Source: Girardinichthys multiradiatus
Taxonomy: Eukaryota; Chordata; Actinopteri; Cyprinodontiformes; Goodeidae
Direction of reading: 5' to 3'
DNA: 64,000 nt
Assembly: GCF_021462225.1 (NCBI RefSeq)
Contig: NC_061811.1
Location: 9,883,663 to 9,947,662, forward strand
Below the pieces are notes generated by a model. The model worked only from the letters and a program-made list of their open reading frames with translations. It made no database searches and was not told the origin of the DNA. Below are positions 32,316 to 43,281 of the stretch, one piece after another. How positions within the stretch are numbered: the first letter of the stretch is position 1; each line of letters opens with the position of its first letter. The position numbers and the translations under genes are program-made.

Positions 32316-35097
32316 ATCTTGATTATTTGTGTGTCTGTTTGTGTGTGTGGGTCGACGTATGTGTAGAAATAAGTGTTTTTGTGTTGAGTGGGTGCATGTT
32401 AGCGTGTTTGTCACCTAGAGGTGAACAGTTGTTAGTGGTGAGAACAGTAGAAGATCTGTAACACACAGCACATAGGAGGAAAGCACAGGTAGACTCGGCT
32501 CTGGAAGGCCGCAGCAGGCCCAAGCAGACAGACACAAGGCATCACCCCAGGGAAGCCATAAGCCTCGCACAGAGGTAGGTCGTCAGTGAAGTCAGGAGCA
32601 GTAGCCCCAAAGCCTAAGAGGAACAGGATGAGACATAGGGCACCGAGTAATGTGCAACCAGCTGGTTGTGGAGATTTTATTTTCTCCTATTGTTCCATCT
32701 AACATATTTGTTTTTTTATTTCAGGTGAAGTGTACAGGATAAATATTCACATTGAAGGTGATAATTTGTTTTAGCATGATTAAATCCCGTGGCATTTTAA
32801 CAAGGGTGTACAGATGTTAAATAACTACTTTATGCCTATGACCACACCACACCAGGAGTGACTGGACAAGCAATACCCACTCAGATATCATTGAAAGAGC
32901 ATGCCATGCTGGTACAACTCTTAAAACTATTCAAGGACATGGACATGCTGCCACCCCATTGAACACACTGTCGGTGTGTAAAAAAAAGACAAAAAAGACA
33001 CTCAGACCTTCCCAAAGGTTTTGTTCTTGCCTGAAACTCTAAACAAGCATCTCGTGATCTGATTAATGTAATTTGGACCCAATGATGGTTTTAACGCCTT
33101 CCTGAAGTCCTTCTCAGGATCCTGCAGAGGCCATTCATTTAGAATATAAGAGCCAGGGGAAATCGGTTTACTATGTGCATAGGATTTTTAAATCCAGTGA
33201 TAGTGAAATATAATTTTTAATGAGTTTGAATTAGTTTTCAAAAATTGCCATGCGGGCATTTTTGCAGGTTTTTGCTGAAATATGTGCACACAAATGTAGA
33301 TTAAGTCAGAGGTTGAACATTTTAAGATTTATACATCATGTAAAATTTCATCCAGTTTGGTCTGAGTTTCTGTGCTCCTCATAGTCACATATTTAAGTGT
33401 GATTTACTGTTAAATAAGGCAGATTCTCATTAATTGGTGATCAGCTCTCATCACTGACCGTTTACAGCATATTTAGCAGAAATAGCTCATGGTTTTTCAG
33501 GCATCCACAGTCCTCCACTCAAAGTCTCTTTGTGACCGTTAGGTTTGAATCTGCAGGAAGACAGAAGATCTGCCTCTACAGGTAGTCTAATTAGGATAAA
33601 ATTCATGTAATCAGAGGGAATATTTTTGCACCGAGCTTCAAACAGTGACTGATAGATATGACTGAGACCAAAGCTTCTCTGTTAAAAAGCCAGCAGGGTT
33701 CGTCTTCCTGAGGCCAAATTAGCATTTAAATTAACTTTGAACAAAGAGTCTGTTGGCATAAATGGATGGATCTAAACCTGCACAGGAGCCCGCTTTGCGG
33801 TTCACATCCCATTCATCTCCTCAGCCACCAACAGGTGGTGGGTGGTGGTGACAGCTCACCTTTTGGTGGTGAATGTTGGACAGGTGATGGTGTCTGTCCA
33901 ACCCACGTCATTTGTTCAGAAAGAAGAAGGGTTTGTTGGCCCACAACAGGATCAGATCCAACAGCCTGATCCCTCTGCTCCAGGTTTGAAATGTGCAGGG
34001 ATTCCCTGCATGGACAAGCCAGAAAAGTTTTTTTGAATCATGACAGTGAGGGTAGGATTCGCTTCTTTGACTTCCTCCTAATAGTCCCTGAAAGCTTCCA
34101 CTTTCATTGCAGATATAAATTTAGCTTCATTTAATGCTCTATGATCTGTAAACACACCACATGCATGTAAATCTTACTTAGCAGACATACACACATTTGT
34201 ACCCCTAGGAGTCTGTTGAAGTCCTGCAGCTACATATTTCACAGAACTCTGAGGAAAATTCACAATAAAGTCAGATTTTTATACAAAATGATTTATTTTC
34301 TTCTCCCTGCTGAACCTGTAAAAGAAAATAAGTGGAAAAGCCACAGTTGTTAATGAAGAATGTTCAACTGTGGTTTTAGTATTCCTCCCTAGGTCCAATC
34401 TTCAATCCAGGAGAATATTTATGCTCCATATTGAGTCTGGTCTTTCTCCATAATGTATGCAGTAAATAAATAATAATCCAGGTTGGTGGCTGCTGCTGAC
34501 TTCCTACTGATAGGGAATACCAGCGTGAAGTCAGAAGAAAAATAACACCAGTCTGCTTCTTTCTGTGTATGTTTGCCCAGCATGGTTTAAACAGACACAC
34601 CAGAACATTAAATGTATCTATGAGGCTGCTAATCTTTTAATTGTATGAGTTCAACTTAGGCACATTTTTTAAGCTAAGACACAGTTAATATGGCTTGAAA
34701 GGCATAAGCACTAATAATGTTTTCATGAACTTTGAAATTATTATGGCTGTTCTTTACTTCAGGAACTTGAAGCTCAGCTTGACAATTAAACAATTATTTT
34801 GGTTTCAATGGCTGGTGCAAAAACGTTTCCTCTGGCAGACAGGATCAGACAGGTTTTCTTGTCTCACATTCAGTTACTGGCTTGAAGAGAAGAGGAGTGG
34901 AAGGGTAATTAGATTTGAGACATTGAAATACTTCTAACATATTTCTTTGACCATCACATATTTAGTTATAGCTCATTTAACAGCAGTGACATTTGATAAA
35001 ACCAGATGTGTGCACATTTTGTTAACGTATGTAAGGCCTCAAGGGTGTGTACACAAATCACTACACTTTATCAGGACATAATGCTGTTCTAACTATT
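32316..35097. other. No recognised gene
   Basis: Mixed unique sequence with some TG-rich stretches (32325-32350). Open frames are short with no recognisable protein. I see no element boundaries I can defend. Confidence 0.4.
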
Positions 35098-35325
35098 GCC
35101 ATTCATGTATCTCAAATTTTACTTCTACGCTGATGATGCACAGATCTCCATCCCCCTTTGACTGTAGAGTGGAAACTCTCATTCATGCTTTCACACCCTC
35201 CTGAAATAATTCCTGCAGCTATTCCGTCTTTAGGATGAACAGAAAGCCCTAGAAAGACTTTAATCTGTCCAGAAATCGACTGCCAGGTTTTTAACAGAAA
35301 CTTATTGCCGCACATTATTCCAATT
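35098..35325 (+). pseudogene. LINE reverse-transcriptase relic with internal deletion
   Basis: Reads F-Y-A-D-D-A-Q-I-S-I-P-L (the RT YXDD box) and soon after V-E-T-L-I-H-A-F, which in L2/CR1-type LINEs lies well downstream. It then gives R-L-Q-S-V-Q-K-type sequence in shifted frames. The intervening RT part is deleted. Confidence 0.65.
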
Positions 35326-36529
35326 CTCAATTTTCAAGAGTTTCAAATTTAACTCAAAGCACTTTAGGGAGAAAAACAGGTGCAATTCATATCCAGTTTT
35401 CTTAAAAACCCCAAATCATTCTGATACATTCAATTGCAATACATACCACTTCATTCAAAATTATTTTGATGTTCTCCCCAACCAGTCTTACTTCTTATTC
35501 CTGGATATATTCCTTGGTGTGTATCTTGAAAGGTGCCATAAACGTTTAGGTTATTATTGTAATTGCACTTAAGTAAATTCAATGTTATTTAAAGTAGTGC
35601 TTTGAAACTAACCCAATAAAAGAAGTCTTAAGGAGCTGCTTTTTCAGATTATGTTTTTGCAATCAAACAACAGAAAATGAAAAGTATTCAAATGACAGCA
35701 GCTTCATTGGGGATTCAGCAAAGATGACATACAGTTGATGTTGAACAGAGAAATCAGCAGAAAATCAGAGACGGAGATAACCATGCAGCCAGCAAATAAA
35801 ATGTGCTTTGCTAAAATGCTGATCTCCACAAGTTACTATTAACAGAGAATTAGTTAATTATTAATTCTTGATCTGATTATTTCCATCTGAAGGTGAACTT
35901 CAGAATGAATTTGACATTGACAGTAACACTAACTGATTGAAATAAAAGTTAAATTCCTGCTAAAAGTTTTACCTACTGCTAACTGAACTATTGCGTTAAA
36001 CTTCAAAATTAAATCACTGTGAAATTCAGCGAAGCAAGGAGTCAAGAACTTGCAATGCTGCAGGGGACCAGGCTGTTATCATAAACTCAGACAGGTCTTC
36101 CAGGACTAATTAATTAGAGTTAAATTTCACATTGAAAAAGAAAAAACAGGCAGAGCGGAGGGAAGCAAAATAAAAACACAGAGCCGGAAGGAATCTGAGT
36201 CAGTCTTGGGAGAATCTGTCCTACAGAAACAACACGCCTGAATGTTTCTGAGCCTTTGCCAGCTTCCACTTTTGGTTTCCTTGAAACCGCAGGACACTAG
36301 GCAAAGGGAATTATTGATCAGAAACTGGCCTGTAGTTTTAACAGAACAATGGGATATTTCTAAGCCAGAGACTTTTGTCTTCCAAGCCACTATATGAGTG
36401 CTGTCATTAGCACAGTGGTGTTACAGATGAGTGGATGGCAAAATCACAGTTGGGAGGAGATTTCCAGAAACATTACTTATCCCAGGATCAATTTTACATG
36501 TGATTAAACACAGTTAACTAATTACAGTG
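35326..36529. other. No recognised feature
   Basis: AT-rich unique DNA. No gene or repeat family recognised. Confidence 0.4.
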
Positions 36530-36700
36530 ACAGAATGAGTTATGATTATGGGAGATGATATGAATCACGACACGGCGGTGTAAAGAGCCAAGCTGTGATT
36601 TATTTGGAGCAGATGCAAAACAGATTCATGTGCTCCAATAATGAACATCTTGCTAATGAGCATCAGTCACTGTCATGTTAATGTTGGGGAACATTCAGCT
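36530..36700. other. Candidate conserved non-coding element
   Basis: High-complexity sequence between repeats with many homeobox-type cores (TAATGA, CTAATGAG, TTATTT) and no open frame. It has the look of a vertebrate enhancer block, but that is an impression from composition only. Confidence 0.25.
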
Positions 36701-37329
36701 GAAAACAGACAAAATGCAAGAAAAATAAGTTTCTGTTCATTTAGACAAGATTTCAGAATTAGCTTTATTGGCCAAGAATGTGTACACAAACAAGAAATTT
36801 GACTCTGGTTTAAAGCGCTCACAGCATACAGACATTAACTATAAATATATAAACTTTAGAGAACATAAAATAAGGATGCATATGCATATTTATGTGTATG
36901 TACATCCATTTTTTATATAAAGAGAAGACAAAGAAAGGCTGGTTGTGGTAGTGCATATATGCTTATTTTGTTTAACAGCAGATGTGTTCATTGTGTTCAT
37001 CAGAGAGACAGCCAGAGGAAAGCAACGGTCTCTGTGACGGCTGTTTTTTTGCAAACAACGCTCTGTAGCACTGACCTGAAGGTACAAGCCTAAATCATTT
37101 GTGAACAGGATGTGTGGGGTCTTCAGAAATGTTAGCTGCCCCTTTTCCTGACCTTTGACATTTGCTTTCGCCTCTCTGCCTGCTCAGACGCTTTTCTCCT
37201 AAGCTCCCTGCTTGCTTGTATTCTTTAACTCCTAACTTTTTATCTCTTAGCCAAAATTACGAAAATATTGGACTAAAACTAATTCTTACCAGCAACTCCC
37301 AAGGATTATTATTATTATTTTTTTTTCTA
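36701..37329. other. No recognised feature; short (ATT) run
   Basis: Unique DNA with an ATT run at about 37307-37320 leading into a T tract just before LINE sequence. Confidence 0.4.
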
Positions 37330-38460
37330 AAGGATTTTGATGTTTTCAAAAATCGAACTCGAAAGAAGTACAAGTTGACGCCAGCTAATCAGCACAAAAT
37401 GCCTCCCTTCACCACAGAGGACTTCGACAAACCTTTACAGAAATTGGCTGTTTTAGAGATGAAAATCCATCGACTAGAAGTGACTGTGGAGGTGAATATG
37501 GGGTACAGCGATGATTAAACTCTGCCTGTGATCCCAAACAGTGACAACCAGCTCAGAACACTGAGAATAAACCTAACGGCTGACCCCCCTGGCATGTTTT
37601 AGGCGCATGCCCAAAAAATCAAGGTCGATGACTCACTGGAAAATCTCAGCAATTAAAAAAATTAGAATGGCCAGAATTACAGAGAAATGCCTCCGTTTTC
37701 CCTGGGAAAAAGAGACTTCGACAGCAAACTGCTGTCACAACAACTGATAGGAGTGAGACAGCTGGAAATAATGGAATTCCCCTCCAAAACAGATTTGCCC
37801 GACTACAGAATGAAAACCAGGAAAATTATCCATCTTCTGAGAACAATAAAAGGTTTGAGAACAACCTTCATTCTAACCTTCTCCTAAATTGCCAGAGAAA
37901 AAGCGCCCCAACGGACCAAGAACCCTAATAGTGGGCAACACAGCTGTGGATGGTATTAAAAACTTCTGCAACAAGAAAAACACTGATGTTATGATTGGGA
38001 CCAGTAACGTGGTGTCTGATATCTCAGAGAATATTCTGGCAATCACAGAAAAGCGACCATCTCTATGAAACCTTATTATACACTGTGGAGCCATGGATGA
38101 CGTGGCTAAGAAAAAATCAGAAAGACTGAAGGAGGATTTCACTCGTCTTCTGAATATTGTTGCTCCAATTAAAGTAAAAGTCGTTTCTGGGAAGAAAATG
38201 TCTCCATGGAGAAGTGCTGCACCAGTCAGAAGTGGAAAAAAGGAGTGTCGAAAAGCTGAACACAGGTGGCGAAAGACTGGACTCCAGGTTCACTATATTA
38301 TCTATAAAGAGAGACTATACAGATATAACCTACAACTGAAAAATGCAAGGGAATCTTTCTTTTCAGAGATCATCAGCAAAAACATTAACAATATTCCAGC
38401 ATTATTTGCCACGGTCGACAGGTTAACAAACCCTCCTGTTACTGTAGCATCTGAACTCCA
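37330..38460 (+). pseudogene. L2/CR1-type LINE: ORF1 remnant fused to ORF2 linker
   Basis: The first part encodes a coiled-coil-like piece (L-A-V-L-E-M-K-I-H-R-L-E near 37450). From 37900 an SGNH-esterase-like ORF1 domain follows, with V-G-N-T where a G-D-S nucleophile motif is expected and G-A-M-D-D where G-x-N-D is expected. The frame at 38093 then runs without a break from esterase C-terminus (K-E-D-F-T-R-L-L) into V-K-V-V-S-G-K-K and L-F-A-T-V-D-R-L-T-N, which in L2-type elements sits between endonuclease and RT in ORF2. The endonuclease is missing, so an internal deletion joined the two ORFs. The RT half continues at 40.7 kb. Confidence 0.65.
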
Positions 38461-38492
38461 GGAGAATCCGATTGAGCACATCTGGGACACAC

Positions 38493-39092
38493 ACTGCTCA
38501 AAAAAATAAAGGGAACACTCAAATAACACACCCTAGATCTGAATGAATGAAATATTCTCATTAAATACTTTGTTCTGTACAAAGTTGAATGTGCTGACAA
38601 TAAAATCCCACAAAAATTATCAATGGAAATCAAATTTATTAACCAATGGAGGCCTGGATTTGGAGTCACACACAAAATTAAAGTGGAAAAACACACTACA
38701 GGCTGATCCAACTTTGATGTAATGTCCTTAAAACAAGTCAAAATGAGGCTCAGTATTGTGTGTGGCCTCCACGTGCCTGTATGACCTCCCTACAACGCCT
38801 GGGCATACTCCTGATGAGATGGCGGATGGTCTCCTGAGGGATCTCTTCCGAGACCTGGACTAAAGCATCCACCAACTCCTGGACAGTCTGTGGTGCAACG
38901 TGACATTGGTGGATGGAGCGAGACATGATGTCCCAGATATGCTCAATCGGATTCAGGTCTGGGAAACGGGCGGGCCAGTCCATAGCTTCAATGTCTTCAT
39001 CTTGCAGGAACTGCTGACACACTCCAGCCACATGAGGTTTAGCATTGCTCTGCATTAGGAGGAACCCAGGGCCAACCGCACCAGCATAACAC
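38493..39092 (-). mobile_element. 3' half of another Tc1-type element
   Basis: Starts with the terminal repeat ACTGCTCAAAAAAATAAAGG and runs inward to the middle of the transposase, where it is cut off at about 39092 against the compound repeat. Just outside its tip (38464-38489) lies a 26-bp piece of its own transposase gene in opposite orientation. Confidence 0.85.
38750..39091 (-). pseudogene. Tc1-type transposase, C-terminal part
   Basis: 101 open residues from 39055 to a stop at 38750, with G-x-N-A-K-P-H-like start (S-N-A-K-P-H-V-A-G-V), W-P-A-R-F-P-D-L-N-P-I-E-H-I-W containing the catalytic glutamate, and the C-terminal R-S-M-P-R-R-C-R-E-V. The residue before N-A-K-P-H should be the second aspartate; the codon is altered (Q-S-N-A). 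The N-terminal half is absent. Confidence 0.85.
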
Positions 39093-39452
39093 GTCGGAGC
39101 ACGTTTGAAATTAAGCGATGTCTTGATAAATCAAGCAGATTTTTCACATCTACACAGTTATATTCCCACGCTAAAAACATTGTAAAAGTTCATTTGTGTC
39201 ACAGAAAGTGTAATTTTTCACAGTTTACTCGCAGCTTTTGTTGCTATGGTCCACCATGGCTGCCCCTGCTTGACCAAACCGCTTCGACCCGCAATGAATC
39301 ATGGGAAAAGATGGACCGCGAAGGATACTCACAACGCATCCTTCAAATCGGGCAAAAGAAGGACACATTTGTCGGCGCTGTGACGTAACCGGCCCGCAAG
39401 TACGGACTTAGAAGGATCCAGCCCCTGAATTGGGACACACCCTCGGCCTGCA
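39093..39452 (-). repeat. Harbinger-type left end, inverted second copy
   Basis: Reverse complement of 5323-5714, including GACACACCCTC, the CpG-rich leader, the ATG exon region (CCACCATGGCTGCCCCTGC on the plus strand) and the first intron start. It is truncated where it meets the Tc1 half. Sequence divergence from the 5-kb copy is modest. Confidence 0.8.
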
Positions 39453-40224
39453 TATTGATCCTCCTCATGACCAAAAAGAGTGATGCAACATTACCATGCA
39501 ATGTTTATGTTTGAGAACCAAGGATTATCTTGAAGAATCCGGAAATGAAGTTAAGTTAGTCTTGGAACTAACTTAGGCAATAATCAGCAACATCTAGACA
39601 ACCCTTCACACTGCAAGATCAGATAAAATATCATTTTTATAAAATAATGATTTAAATCATGATCTGCTGAATAAAACCAACCTTCTGGATGACCATTTCA
39701 CAACGGTGTCTAATTAGCTGCCTTTAGTTATTTAAATAATATTTGGAGAAATATTTAAAAAAAGGGTATTTTGGAAAAGAGCCAAATCTTTCTGGAGAAA
39801 TGGGCTTAATGGTGTTTACTTAGTTATCAAATCTAGTAAATGATGTTCAGGGACGATTATTCACTAGCTTGAAAACCAACCACCTTTCTGTTTAATAGTC
39901 TTAGTGCTACCACGTGTCCTTCAGCTATGGATTTCAACAAATGCATACAGTAAAGGAAAAAGAGAGGCGAGGAAATGTCAAAAGATCAAACGCATGTTTA
40001 AGGAAAAGAAAAAAGAAAATATATACATTTCTTGATGAAAACGCATGTTTAAGGCAAAGAAAAAAGAAAATATATACATTTTTTGATGAATACACATGTG
40101 TAAGGAAAAGGAAAAACAAAATATATACATTTCTTGATGGAAATGCATGTCTAAGGAAAAGGAAAAACAATATACATACATTTCTGCTTTTATTTTTAAT
40201 TTTGTCAGGATCGGTCCTCCATAG
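39453..40224 (-). repeat. Outer part of compound repeat, copy 2
   Basis: Inverted relative to 5109-5322, with the same order of blocks: TCAGGATCGGTCCTCCATA at the far end, the K/R-coding block, then the junction to GGCCTGCATATTGATCC. About 450 bp (39470-39930) present here are absent in copy 1. Confidence 0.7.
39993..40190 (+). repeat. Minisatellite, four 51-bp units
   Basis: Unit starts at 39993, 40044, 40095 and 40146, exactly 51 bp apart, each reading CATGTNTAAGGAAAAGRAAA then AAATATATACATTTCTTGATG with a few changes. Because 51 is a multiple of three and the unit lacks stops, long frames stay open on both strands. Copy 1 of the compound repeat has a single unit. Confidence 0.93.
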
Positions 40225-40639
40225 TTGCAGCAATTAGCTGATAAAACGGTGGGGCCACTCCCCTTTAGCCACAACCAGCTGATTGCCCCAAATCTTGAAC
40301 AAAGAGTCATAAACTGTGAGGCGGGAACTCAGTGGAAAACCTCCAGCCAGACCACAAGGCCCAGACCGCAGTTGCTTTGAATGGAAAACTTTCAAAAGTC
40401 CGACTTCTAACTCCTGGCTGATTTGGGATCAGCCGGACAAATTAACCACGCATGATTCAACAGCGCTTGCACAGCAAATCAAAACACAGCTCAGCATAAA
40501 ACACTACAATCAGTATTGCAGGCAAGTTAATACTTTAGACTAACTACTGGTGATTCTAAATCACCTTCACTATGCCTTATTTAAATTAAGAAAAAAAAAC
40601 AGTAACTTCTCATCTGTCCAGGAGGGAAAAATATGAAGA

Positions 40640-41917
40640 ACCGTTAGTCGACTGCATACACAAGGAGGAAAAATTAATCTCCTTGGAAATAGAACCTCTG
40701 TAGGTTTTCACCTGCGCCCGGGCATGGTCTTCGATCTGCAAATAAATCCTCTGGACGTTTTTGTGTCAGTAGGTAACTTTACATCGGAGACCACAAAAAT
40801 CATGTGGCGTTCCCCAAGGATCCATCTTAGGGCCCCTCATATTCAATATCTACATGCTCCCCCTAACTCAGATTTTAATAAACAACAACGTAAGTTATCA
40901 TAACTATGCAGACGACACACAGCTATACGTTATGATGTCACCAGGTGACTATGAACCCATTCAAGTGCTGGGTAAATGCATAGAAGAAATCAATGCATGG
41001 ATGTGCCAAGATTTTCTTCAGCTGAATCAAAACAAAACTGAAGTAATAATCTTTGGAACAAAGGAAGAGCATTTAAAAGTTAGCATACAGCTTCAATTAA
41101 TACAGCTAGAAACCACTAGTCAGGCTCGAAACCTGGGTGTAGTGATGACTCAGATCTGAACCTTGCACATAAAGATAGTAACAATGTCGGCCTTCTATCA
41201 CCTAAAGAACATCTCCAGGATTAAAGGACTAATGTCTCAGCAGGACCTTGAAAAACGAATTCATGCATTCATCTTTAATAGAATTGATTACTGCAACAGT
41301 GTCTTCACAGGTCTGCCTAAAAAGTCGATCAGACAGCTGCAGTTGATCCAGAATGTTGCTGTCCGCGTCCTCAGTAGAACTAAGAATGTGGAGCACATCA
41401 CCCCAGTTCTAAAGTCCCTACACTGGCTCCTTGTAACTCAAAGAATAGACTTTAAAATACTTCTGTTAGTCTATAAATCACTGAATGGCTTAGCACCAAA
41501 ATACATTACAGACTTGTTGTCAGTGTATCAACCACCCAGACCTCTCAGGTCTTCTGGCTGAAATCTACTCTGCATACCCAGAACCAGAACCAAACATGGA
41601 AAAGCAGCTTTTATTTCTTATGCTCCACTAATATGGAATAAACTCCCATAAAACTGTAAATGCGCCAAAACCCTAAGTTGCTTTAAATCAAGATTAAAAA
41701 CGTATTTGTTTACAGTGGCCTTTGAATGTGTCATCTAAACATTATTAGTTAAGTTTTCAGTCCAATTTTCCTTTCATTTTCTTATCCATCATTCTATTAT
41801 TTATTTATGTATTTATTTTAAATTACCTCTGTTGTTTGATTTTCTGTATCATTGTAATGTTTTTCCTTATGTACAGCGCTGAAAAGCGCTAAATAAATAA
41901 ACTTGACTTGACTTGAC
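40640..41917 (+). pseudogene. L2/CR1-type LINE reverse transcriptase and 3' end
   Basis: RT motifs in order: [18 protein letters not shown], then N-Y-A-D-D-T-Q-L-Y, then [12 protein letters not shown] frame break with a TGA at 41157-41159 follows, then the thumb/C-terminal part (R-I-D-Y-C-N-S, L-H-W-L, K-I-L-L-L-V-Y-K) to a TGA near 41561. The 3' UTR ends with AAATAAATAAAC and a short TTGAC repeat (about 41890-41917), the usual tail of such elements. The catalytic Y-A-D-D is intact but the frame is not. Sequence 40225-40640 before it was not identified. Confidence 0.85.
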
Positions 41918-41921
41918 TTTG

Positions 41922-42640
41922 ACATGTACAAGTCCTGGATGGAGAGAAGGTCAACCACGATATCCTCCTCTAATTGTTTGTTACAGTCTGGACCTGTCCA
42001 GTTTTTTGGTGAGCCAAACCACACAGTAATGGATGTGTACAGGACAGAGTGAATAATGGCAGTGTACAAGACCAGCTACTCCTGTGGCAGGTTGTACTTT
42101 TTGAGTTGCCGCAGGAAGTCCAGTCTCTGCTTGACCTTCTTACGAACAGTGTCTATGTGTGAGGACCATTTCAGATTCCAAGAAAGGGTGGTTCCTTGGT
42201 ACTGGAAGTGATCCACAGTAGACACTGTGTCATTGAGGATGGTGTGGGGTGGGAGTGGGCGGGGAGTTTTCCAAAAGTCCTACGTCATCTCAACTGTCTT
42301 GAGGGGGTTAAACTCCAGGTGGTTCTGACTGCACCAATGGACCAGCCCATCCACCTCCTGTTCGTATGCAGATTCGTCATTGTCTTAGGTCAGACCAATG
42401 AAGTGGTGTCACCTGTGAACTTCAGGAGTTTCACAAATGGGTTCGCTGAGGTGCAGTCATTTGTGTATAAAGAGGAGTGGAGATAGAACACACCCCTGGG
42501 GGCACCGGTTATGATGGGTCTTGTGTGGGAGAAGACGCTCCCCAACCTCACCTGCTCCTGTCGATCAGTCAGGAAGCTGGTGATCCACTGACAGGTGGAG
42601 ACCGGCACTGGGTGAGCTGGGCGAGCTTCTGGAGGAGTAT
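41922..42640 (-). pseudogene. Second LINE RT fragment (minus strand)
   Basis: On the minus strand it reads Y-T-N-D-C-T (about 42450), K-F-T-G-D-T-T-S in place of the F-A-D-D-T RT box, D-N-D-E-S-A-Y, H-L-E-F-N-P-L-K-T, then after several breaks Q-R-L-D-F-L-R-Q-L-K and W-F-G-S-P. The first catalytic aspartate of the YXDD box is changed to glycine. Jockey/CR1-superfamily LINE, distinct from the plus-strand one it abuts. Confidence 0.75.
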
Positions 42641-43189
42641 ACATACAAGTATTCATACATATATATGTTTTAAATATGTTTCAGACCCTGAATCATACAT
42701 AGGTGTGCACAACATTTCTTTATTAGGATGCATCACAAAAATCTCAGTCAATTAAATATGTTTCTGAACCTCAAACCTTGAATTTCAGTTCAGTGCACAA
42801 AATTTGGTAAGTTCCAGTGCTGGTGTGTGAAAAAACAAGGGTCAGGTAGAGTAAAAAGAAACTAAACAGTGATTATGAGGTCAGGATATGGCAACTCCTT
42901 CAATATTGGGGCCACGGATCTCAATTGGGAGCAGGTGGGATGTTCCTCCCAGGTTGGGGGTGAGAATATCCCTCAGATGTAGTAGTTCAGTATTTTGGTG
43001 TCTTGTTTCTGAGTGATAGGAGAATGGGGCAGGGGGTGGTTAAACAGATTGTGTCAGTATTGAGGGCCTTGCTCCAGTCTATTGTGGTAAAGAAGGAATG
43101 GAGTTCCCCCCTCCCTCCCCCCAAAAAAGAGCTAGAGAGTGGTGTTTTAAAGATTACCATTACTTTTGCAATTTAATCCAATCCAAAAG
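42641..43189. other. No recognised feature
   Basis: Unique sequence, with a C-rich patch near 43105-43125. Confidence 0.4.
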
Positions 43190-43281
43190 GGGATGGATGG
43201 ATGGATGGATGGATGGATGGATGGATGGACGGACGGACGGACGGACGGACGGACGGACAGACGGACGGATGGACGGATGGA
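43190..43281 (+). repeat. Microsatellite (GGAT)n passing into (GGAC)n
   Basis: Roughly ten GGAT units are followed by about a dozen mainly GGAC/AGAC units, then three more GGAT-type units. Confidence 0.95.

Noticed and set aside
33766..34036. Two overlapping plus-strand frames near 33.8 kb
   Set aside because: Short, G- and T-rich through a TGGTGG stretch, no recognisable domain.
39934..40310. Minus-strand frames across the 51-bp units as a membrane protein
   Set aside because: Hydrophobic, F- and Y-rich repeats follow from reading the antisense of an A-rich 51-bp unit. The plus-strand frame is retained as a question, not this one.
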